From assembly GCA_023213315.1 (NCBI GenBank), contig JAKCPI010006205.1:62001-126000 (forward strand): a stretch of 64,000 nucleotides of DNA, written 5' to 3'. Numbering within the stretch: the first letter of the stretch is position 1; every line of letters starts with the position of its first letter. The DNA comes from Euborellia annulipes (Eukaryota; Arthropoda; Insecta; Dermaptera; Anisolabididae). Below, in pieces: positions 58,901 to 64,000 of this stretch. The position numbers and the translations under genes are program-made. Under the pieces are notes generated by a model. It was not told the origin of the DNA and made no database searches. It saw only the letters and a program-made list of their open reading frames with translations.

Positions 58901-60494
58901 GATGTACCAGTATATAAATTGGTCTATGAAAATAGAAATATAATTCAATATTTTTAGACTTCTATGATAAGAAAATAGTTTGTTTTTATTGTTGTTGTTA
59001 GAAGATAAGCAACTCAAATAACGAACTCACTAGTGTATTTTTTTTTTAATTGCTGAGTTCTTCTTGACGGCCTTAACTTTCTAAGATGACAATTAGAGAA
59101 AGTTGTTAATCCAAAAATATTTGCTCTGTTGATAATATAAAGGTGAAAAATAGATTGAAACGCCTATAGTAAGAATATGTCCGATATCTTGGGTTCATGC
59201 CTGAAATACTCTATACCAGTTTTAAATATTCGATATTCCTCTTGAAAGTTACAAAAATATTAATATTTTGCTATCCATGGGGAAAAATATCGAAACAGTA
59301 AAAACACTGATTTGAAAAAGTTTTAAATAAAATTATTAATATAAGCTTACTAATAAAGGAATATTTTTTACTTTCTCTTACCACTATATATGTTAATATA
59401 TAGAGAGAGAGAGTATTGGTTTCAAGTCGAAAATTCGATGTCTAGATTTTGTCGGATATACACGTTTTGATGTCCTTCAAAAAAGTGGAAAAGAGCTAGG
59501 AAGTTGAAATTTTATATTTAAGTTAGGCACCCCATGGGACGTGACACGAAGCTTTTGAACAAAATCGACCAAAGAGTACTAGTACTTTACTGATGCACTT
59601 TTTCAGTTTTGCTCTTTAAAATGTATATTCTCATTTTTCCATTGAAATCTCTGAAGACCAATTTTCTCTTGTATTTCATAGGCTATGGTAACAAAATATA
59701 AATATTCTCCCACGTTTATAAATTTTATATCTTGAATTTTAATATATCGGCAGGAACGAAATATATGTCGACACAAAAAAATCTGCTGTGACAAGCATAG
59801 AACACAACTTTCGATTAGAGAAGGTAAAAGAAAGTGTGCTGTGCGACCAGTCACACCAAATTTTTTTAATTTGCTTAACTAAAAAAAAAATTTGTTGTCA
59901 CTGTCCTTTGATGTGCCAATAAAATTTAACTTTTATTTATTAGATACCAATTAATTTAATAAATCTAATAGAAAAAATTCTAGTTTTCAGTTAGATGATC
60001 CATGAAGCGCGTGTGAAGAGATGGTTGCATAGCTACTCATCCTATATAGCAGCGGGCTTGAAAATTTATTAAATTACAAACTACCCCACACAGCGCAAAA
60101 TATTGCAGCAATGTTGTAGAAATATTGCGAATCTTGCTCAATATTGACAATAATGCAGCAACATTGATGCAATATTGCAGCTCAAACAGCAATATTGCTG
60201 CAATGTTGCAAAAAGGCGGACATAGGAATATTGCCGCTGCAATATTGATTACAATATTTCTGCAACATTGCTGCAATATTTTGTGCTGTGTGGGACATTT
60301 GGTCTGGATATAATTTAAATATGTACGTATTAATGTAAAAAATAAAAAAGTTCAACTTACTTATTATGTGGTTTGCTGTAGTGGTAGCCGGAGTCGCGCA
60401 CTACTTGTCTGGCCAAAGGGAAGAGTTCATCCCTTCGGGCAAGGAGAGCAGGCACTATTCGGCAAATTTGCGCAGCAGCCTCATTTACCGACAC
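43334..60494 (-). CDS. nab: NAB-family EGR-binding transcriptional co-regulator, 3' seven exons (partial)
   Basis: Minus-strand exons: 60361-60494, 55835-56009, 49133-49335, 48468-48579, 46885-46974, 44879-45010, 43334-43447 (TGA at 43334-43336). Phases join exactly (2, 0, 2, 0, 0, 0), giving 319 residues. The first exon has VNEAAAQIC and [20 protein letters not shown], as in NAB1/NAB2 NCD2. The second has a basic KRLRLE, a likely nuclear signal where vertebrate NABs have KRIKVE. The third is a Glu/Gln/Leu-rich helix ([20 protein letters not shown]) matching the NAB segment after that signal. The sixth has [16 protein letters not shown], like NAB2's ETLMDEGLRLARM. The last ends [13 protein letters not shown], like the acidic sumoylation-type tail of NAB2. 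NABs bind EGR/Krox zinc-finger factors in the nucleus and repress or activate their targets. The NCD1-containing 5' half is not in the window. No further exon is seen from 60495 to 64000. Confidence 0.9.
43747..43791. repeat. (TA)n microsatellite in the last NAB intron
   Basis: About 22 uninterrupted TA units. Confidence 0.95.
44159..44404. mobile_element. hAT-type miniature element (CAGTGGCGTCAT family)
   Basis: Termini CAGTGGCGTCATTT and AAATGACGCCACTG. Flanks TATATAAA and TAAATAAA match at 7 of 8 positions. It lies in the last NAB intron. Confidence 0.85.
45092..45445. mobile_element. TA-flanked miniature element
   Basis: Inverted repeats TGTGACCGTGCACATGAAAA and TTTTCATGTGGACGGTCACA continue inward through GGTACCAAATCTTC. 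TA lies at both ends. It is in the last-but-one NAB intron. Confidence 0.85.
45907..46102 (+). CDS. Possible two-exon small ORF inside a NAB intron
   Basis: An ATG ORF of 15 codons (45907-45951, [15 protein letters not shown]) ends at a donor CAG|GTAGGT. After a 49-bp segment ending in TTTCTCCCTGGCAG, the frame continues from 46001 for 33 codons and stops at 46100-46102. The second part is Asn/Thr/Ser-rich because it is built on an AAC-type simple repeat. The intron would be shorter than any in the peroxidase gene. The splice sites and phase agree, but a 48-aa product from repeat-like sequence is weak evidence. Confidence 0.2.
46722..46837 (+). CDS. Possible plus-strand terminal exon opposite NAB
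   Basis: A plus-strand acceptor (TTTATTCCAG) is followed by 37 codons ([20 protein letters not shown] and on, ending CYGLLV) and TAG at 46835-46837. Codon content is protein-like. It overlaps the read-through end of NAB exon 5 on the other strand by about 19 bp. No upstream partner exon was identified. It could be coding, part of an antisense transcript, or a shadow. Confidence 0.2.
46819..46884 (-). CDS. Possible alternative C-terminal extension of NAB exon 5 (read-through)
   Basis: If the weak donor (CAG|GTGCTA) at the end of the 46885-46974 exon is skipped, the frame stays open for 21 more codons. It reads [20 protein letters not shown] and then stops at 46819-46821. The Pro/Ser/Thr-rich codons look normal. 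This could be a short isoform lacking the last two exons, or simply intron sequence that happens to be open. Confidence 0.25.
   Translation of the reverse strand: MLPVTCVPSTPKSTPSYTNNP
47098..47350. mobile_element. Palindromic miniature element (TGGACCCTGTTATGC family), intact copy
   Basis: TGGACCCTGTTATGCAATGG and its complement form the ends, with complementarity continuing through GTGTGTCAAAGACC. 253 bp. A second copy at 52904-53372 is about 95% alike apart from an inserted low-complexity block. Confidence 0.85.
47371..47779. mobile_element. hAT-type miniature element (CAGAGATGGG family)
   Basis: Termini CAGAGATGGGCAAAAC and TACCCATCCCTG. Flanks ATTACATA and ATTACAAA match at 7 of 8 positions. 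The interior is full of GATCC-containing short repeats (GGATCGGATCTTCAGA), typical of such elements. It lies in a NAB intron. Confidence 0.85.
48466..48468 (-). other. GC-AG splice donor in the NAB gene
   Basis: The donor after the fourth NAB exon in the window is CAG|GCAAGT, the standard context for the rare GC-AG introns. It is supported by frame: the exon ends in phase 0 and the next exon (from 46974, acceptor ATATAG) opens in phase 0. No GT donor nearby keeps the frame before the coding similarity ends. Confidence 0.7.
49530..49715 (-). repeat. tRNA-derived SINE (family 1) in a NAB intron
   Basis: Inverted copy: GGGGTCCAGGCATTCTTATT, AAATAAAATCATCGGACTGC, GGGATCCGAACCC (box B) and GCGCGCTACCAACTATGGC (box A side). 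The tRNA head is well preserved; the 3' tail is short. Confidence 0.85.
49844..50115. other. Homopolymer-rich block in a NAB intron
   Basis: It begins at CAGTGGCGGCCC, which resembles a hAT-type terminus. It then consists of long G, T and A runs with little else up to about 50115. It may be a decayed G-rich miniature element whose sequence was corrupted, or a true low-complexity tract. Confidence 0.5.
50120..52895. other. AT-rich NAB intron without clear features
   Basis: One weak pair of G-rich termini (GGCGCGGGATTGC near 51306 and AAATCGCGTCCCTGC near 51625) suggests an old miniature element. No exon fits the NAB phase chain here. Confidence 0.4.
52904..53372. mobile_element. Palindromic miniature element (TGGACCCTGTTATGC family) with a low-complexity insert
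   Basis: Same element as 47098-47350. Both ends and most of the interior align. About 212 bp (53003-53214) of near-homopolymer runs interrupt it at a point where the other copy is continuous. Confidence 0.85.
53003..53214. other. Homopolymer-rich block, probable assembly or consensus artefact
   Basis: Runs of G, C, T and A of 8-17 bases follow each other with almost no other content. No target duplication or terminal structure is visible. The sister copy at 47.1 kb shows the flanks are normally contiguous. Confidence 0.55.
53371..53530. repeat. Two adjacent palindromes
   Basis: CCACACTAAAATCGATTTAA folds on its complement at 53371-53418. AATGACCGGTAGAATAATAC with CTTGGACGGAGTTCC folds on its complement at 53431-53530. 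They lie between a miniature element and a SINE. Confidence 0.7.
53548..53690 (-). repeat. tRNA-derived SINE (family 1) in a NAB intron
   Basis: Inverted: GGTCCAGGCATTCTTATTTA, AAAATCATCGGACTCC, GGGATCCGAACCCGCG. It directly follows two palindromes at 53371-53530. Confidence 0.8.
54260..54785. mobile_element. Foldback element with two hammerhead-like cores
   Basis: The left (about 54290-54490) and right (about 54545-54780) halves are diverged inverted copies, sharing for example AGGAGCAGCAAA and GCCTTTGTATGCCAAAT. The right half reads GTGAGGATGGAC then GTCCGAAACGTC. The left half, on the minus strand, reads CTGAGGA and then AAAACGTC. Each has one or two broken core positions. Both arms also keep partly similar open frames. 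It lies inside a NAB intron. Confidence 0.45.
56222..56580 (+). repeat. Dispersed two-hairpin repeat, diverged partial copy
   Basis: Contains GTTACCACACCAAAGTAAAG, TGAGAAAATCGACAAAACTG, TCTTTGGCCAATTTTAATTT and TCCATCAAAATCATGACATC in the family order. Both hairpins are decayed. Confidence 0.65.
56636..57043. mobile_element. hAT-type miniature element (GGCGCCGGAAC family), nested
   Basis: Termini CATAGGCGCCGGAAC and GTTCCGGCGCCCCTG. The exact 8-bp duplication GACACTAG lies at 56628-56635 and 57044-57051. It is inserted into the composite TGCAATATTG element at 56581-57321, which dates that host as older. Confidence 0.9.
57178..57263 (-). repeat. 5'-truncated SINE with target duplication
   Basis: Inverted 3' end of family 1 (CTTTTCGGCAACTTAGGAGC, ACTCACTTTTTCCCACTC). 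It is bounded by the 11-bp direct repeat GCTGCAACATT on both sides. This is the mark of LINE-machinery retroposition. It sits inside the composite element at 56581-57321. Confidence 0.75.
57330..59360. other. AT-rich NAB intron without clear features
   Basis: No coding frame, repeats of note or terminal structures seen between the composite element and the inverted two-hairpin repeat. Confidence 0.45.
59369..59866 (-). repeat. Dispersed two-hairpin repeat, inverted copy with internal deletions
   Basis: It starts with the CTTTCTCTTACC hairpin, then GGGACGTGACACGAAGCTTT, AGTACTTTACTGATGCACTT, and ends with the GTGTGCTGTGCGACCAGTCA hairpin arm. It is shorter than the full copy. Confidence 0.8.
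60085..60294. mobile_element. Miniature element built of TGCAATATTG motifs
   Basis: Inverted termini CCCACACAGCGCAAAATATT and AATATTTTGTGCTGTGTGGG. The interior is made of repeated GCAATATTGC / GCAATGTTGC units around GGCGGACATAGGAATATTGC. It is in the NAB intron just downstream of the first exon in the window. Confidence 0.8.
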
Positions 60495-61261
60495 CTGTAA
60501 AAAGAATCATTTCAGTAAAACTAATATAAATATACAATTAGAAAATCATACTTAATTTTTCTGAATTTTTTCCTATCCACTAACATTTTAAAAATTTATA
60601 AAAATTTTCAAAATTAAAAATTTGTTTTAAAACTACTGGAAAAAATCTCATTGCCATTTCTTTTGTTCGTTTATTACTAATAGCCATACGGCCCCTGACT
60701 ACAGGTCATGTTTTCAATCATGAAAAAAAAAACACCCAACCTCCTTTCTTTTTTCGGATAACTATTTAAGTCAAGGCGAATTGATTAAAATCATATTAAC
60801 TTAAGATAAAAAAAAAATATTTTTTTACCTTTTTATCTTATTTATTTTATTATCTCTGAATAATGAATGATTTAGAAATGTAGCCTATATTATTATTGGC
60901 TATAAAAAAATTTTTCATCAACTTAGAATGTCTTTGTCTATTGGATACACTTTGAATTTTATTTTGAAAAAAAAATTTTTTTTCTCTCTTCGGCATCTGA
61001 GGCCATTTAGACTTTGAACCAATATTTTAATTAAGAATTATGAAATTTAAAAATATTTATTTAAGAAAAAAAAAATAAAAAAAATAAATTAAAATGAAAA
61101 TAATTAATAAATCCCTAAAATCGATTTATTTATTTATTTTCAGAGTACCTCATTTAGACTTTATAATTTATTTTTTTTAGCAATGTTTATTTTTAGTGGA
61201 ATCGGGCTCAAAGAGGTTATGCCAAAGATCTCCTGCTTATCACCAGGATCACAAACCCTCG

Positions 61262-61800
61262 AGGCTAGGTATAGGGGTTAGTGTGCTAACCTCGTATACC
61301 AAAGTCGTGGGTTCGGATCATGGGCAGTCCGATGATTTTATTTAAGGTGCGCGTCTCGAAAAGCCGTTAGAAGACGATTCACTACCGAGTTACTCTAGGC
61401 GGCAAGAGATGGCGTTGGTTTTTCCCATAGGAAGGGATTTATTCCATTTCATTTGAAAGATTCCAGCTAATTAATTAAGAGTAAAAAATTAATTATATTT
61501 TAATACAATGATTACAAATTGATAATCTATAAGATATATAGCGAATTTTTTAAAAATATCTTTTCTTTAATGCGATTAATCTAATAAAAAAAATTTATTT
61601 TTTTCGAAAATCAAAAAAAAAGGCTTCTATAAGTTGTAGATATTTTAAATAGCTTTAATTAAAAAAAAAATTGCGGTCGATAGCTTCAAAATTGTGGCCG
61701 CTGGAATCCCCCAAAATTAGCACCCCGAGAAGCGCACCTTAAGCCATTTGGATATCAAATAAAAATATATAATTTATACTCTGTGATCCCTACTCTAAAA
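61262..61800 (+). repeat. tRNA-derived SINE interrupted by a TTAA element
   Basis: The tRNA-like head (GGGTTCGGATC box B at about 61309) and body motif GATGATTTTATTTAA end at 61345. The body resumes at 61743 with GCCATTTGGATATCAAAT after a precise 393-bp insertion. Confidence 0.85.
61346..61738. mobile_element. piggyBac-like miniature element with TTAA target
   Basis: Termini GGTGCGCGTCTCG and CGAGAAGCGCACC are inverted repeats with one mismatch. TTAA lies directly outside both ends (61342-61345 and 61739-61742). It splits a tRNA-SINE: the body (GATGATTTTATTTAA / GCCATTTGGATATCAAAT) continues on both sides. About 393 bp, non-coding. Confidence 0.9.
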
Positions 61801-61804
61801 CAGT

Positions 61805-62975
61805 GAAGATTAAATTATGTTTTATCTAAAGTCTCGCAGAAATAAAACCAGAGGTTTTTCACAGTTCCTGAAAATTATATTTTTTCCTAATCATTTACTC
61901 TTTTCAATCATATTTCTATATCAAAGAGGACTCAGCACTCCAAATTTTTAAATGAAAGGGACTATAAATTTCGATTCGACGAAAAATGAAAATAAATTTT
62001 TAGTTTAAAATTTTTTCAATTTATATATGAGTTTTGCACAATATGGTTTTGCTCAATATGGCCTACATCAAAATCTAAAAGAGAATAAAAGATAATTAAA
62101 AGTAAAAATAAAAAATAAATGAGATATCTATCTCAAAACGCCTCTAGTCTACTACTTGATGCAACCAACAAAAAAAACAAATCTATTTGTAGTAACGTAT
62201 TATTGTTATCATTAGGATTAGGATTAATATTTTTTTTATATATATATTCAACGGAATTTCAATAATTATTAAACTCCCTATACCTATATTTTAATATAAA
62301 ACGCATTTTATTCTGAGCGCCAGAGACGACAAAAACGTTTTTATTCGTTCTTCATTTTAATTCCTTTTTTTTTTTAATCATATGTTATCAAATAACTATT
62401 AAAAAATTTGAAATAGCAATCAAAATAGAAACAAAAAATATCTTTAATAAAATAACGCTTGGGTTAATAGCATTTGGTGCAAAAAATAACGAATTAAACT
62501 CGGGCAAAAAAAGTTCACCTCCATAAGAATGATTATGGGAAATATTCATTTTTTAATTATGACTTTTTTTTATTTATTTTATTTATATAAATAACATTTG
62601 TTTTATGAATTACTCCCTCTGTTCAAAATTAGTTGTTACATTTGAATATTTTTCTACCGAATATTGGTACTGACGATTTTATAATTTTGTTTTGATATTT
62701 TTCAATGATTTTAGGTTGTACATAATCCTAAGAATTCACGGTAACATTTTTGATTTTTGATTAAAATAATTTTAACAATAGTTAAAAGTAAACAGACTAG
62801 GTAGAGTTGTTGTTTGTAGATGCCTTAAGAAAAATCACAAGTAGGTTTACAGGTGTTTTGCAAATCGTTAATTTTTCCCATATGACGAAATAGATAAGGA
62901 TTCCATGAATGTAATTTTTATGATGTATAATGGTCTTTAGAATAAAATAAAAAAATCACACTAGGTTAAGTTTAA
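61805..62975. other. AT-rich stretch upstream (minus strand) of the first visible NAB exon
   Basis: Expected to be NAB intron. I searched it for the conserved NAB segment that precedes VNEAAAQ and did not find it. Confidence 0.45.
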
Positions 62976-62980
62976 AAAAT

Positions 62981-63621
62981 CTGGTGTGACTGGTCGCACA
63001 ACTTTGTCTTAACTTCGGTTATCGAAATTTGTGTTCTGTGCTTGTCACACCAGATTTTTTTTATGTGTCGTGATATATTTACCGATATACATGTATTAGA
63101 ATTCAAGATGTAAAATTTATAAAAATGAGAAAACATTTATATATTCTGTTACCATGGAGACCATTTCTCCTATCTTTCCTATAAAGTACAAGAGTAATGT
63201 GTGCTTCAAACAATTTTGAGGGCGAAATCAGAATATACATTTTAGAGAGCATTTAAAAAATAATTGATTTTTGAATTTCAATCAAAATCGTTAGAGCGGA
63301 TTTTGAGAAAATCAAAAAAAGTGAAAAAGTACATCAGTAAAGTACAAGTACGTTTTGTTTAAAAGCTAATTTTCACGCTCCAGGAGGTGTCTAACTTGAA
63401 TATAATAAAATTTAAGCCTCATAGCTCAATTCCTTCATGCTTAAAATTGAACACACACAGACAGACAGATAGACAGGCCATGTTGCGAAAACCACTTTTT
63501 TTGTTTCAGGGGACCTAAAAACATGTATATCCATAAAAATCTCTACATCTAATTTTTAACCTGAATCCAATACTTTCTCTCTCTATATATAATATTAACA
63601 TATATAGATGTAAGAGAAAGT
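62981..63621 (+). repeat. Dispersed two-hairpin repeat, near full-length copy
   Basis: Same order as the 4450-5144 copy: TCTGGTGTGACTGGTCGCAC, TTACCATGGAGACCATTTCT, CATCAGTAAAGTAC, GACAGACAGATAGACAGGCC, then the terminal TACTTTCTCTCTCTATATAT hairpin. The CA tract is short here, so its expansion at 4.9 kb is local. Confidence 0.85.
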
Positions 63622-63643
63622 AAAAAGAGTTTTATTTTGAGTT

Positions 63644-63864
63644 ATGTACCATCAAGAGAAAAGATATTGGACAACCCCCTCACTTCTACCTGAATTTAGA
63701 GCCTTTTGAGGTATGCATACAGGGCCGTAACTAGGCAGATACAACAGATACACGGTCCACCTGTTGCATCTGCCTAGTTACGGCCCTATATACATACCTC
63801 AAAAGGCTCTAAATTCAGGTAGAAGTGAGGGGGTTGTCCAATATCTTTTCTCTTGATGGTACAT
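63644..63864. repeat. Near-perfect long palindrome
   Basis: Arms of 104 bp (63644-63747 and 63761-63864) with a 13-bp spacer; only a few mismatches. The inner part contains CAGGGCCGTAACTAG and its complement, which resemble the hAT-type termini elsewhere in the window. No coding. Confidence 0.9.
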
Positions 63865-64000
63865 TACGATGTTAAAATATCACCATCAGTACCTTATTAC
63901 AGTTTGATAACCTAGTATGTTTAATTTTAATTATTTTTAAAATTCATTATTAATTATTAAAATTTAGGTAGATCATTAATTTTAGCTTGACAAGTACTGC

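Overview
The window reads as nuclear DNA of an invertebrate, most likely an arthropod and possibly a crustacean. It is very AT-rich, has long transposon-filled introns and GT-AG splice sites, and carries tRNA-derived SINEs, short non-autonomous DNA transposons and two recognisable animal genes. The species cannot be fixed from the sequence alone.

Plus strand, 14.0-26.1 kb: a complete 16-exon gene for a secreted haem peroxidase of the animal peroxidase / chorion peroxidase group, with a predicted length of 1015 aa. It has a signal peptide, a Gln-rich region, an acidic tract, a Thr-rich mucin-like linker, a six-cysteine CLIP-like domain and a peroxidase domain with all the haem-site residues I could check. 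A TATA box lies about 130 bp upstream of the ATG. All exon phases join without a frameshift.

Minus strand, 60.5-43.3 kb: the 3' seven coding exons of a NAB-family (NGFI-A/EGR-binding) transcriptional co-regulator, covering the NCD2 region through the natural stop. The N-terminal half (NCD1) lies beyond the right edge of the window. One intron uses a GC-AG donor.

Minus strand, 30.8-29.2 kb: a phase-consistent chain of four short exons encodes the C-terminal ~83 residues of an unrecognised small helical protein, with its 5' end not found. Isolated exon-like segments with good splice sites lie on the minus strand at 20.6 kb (inside a peroxidase intron) and 28.1 kb. Weaker plus-strand candidates lie inside the NAB gene at 45.9-46.8 kb.

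The remainder is mobile-element debris: at least two tRNA-SINE families; at least eleven hAT-type miniature elements, most with exact or near-exact 8-bp target duplications, some nested; Tc1/mariner/pogo-like elements with TA targets; one TTAA-targeting piggyBac-like element sitting inside a SINE; and a ~700-bp repeat with hairpins at both ends. There are also large inverted repeats that carry hammerhead-ribozyme-like cores. The last group is the most interesting. It resembles pseudo-LTRs of Penelope-like retroelements or retrozymes, and one 43-nt candidate at 18530-18572 keeps the full conserved core.

Three stretches of near-homopolymeric sequence (37.3, 49.9 and 53.0 kb) look like assembly or consensus artefacts. 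At 53.0 kb this can be argued directly, because a second copy of the same transposon lacks the block.
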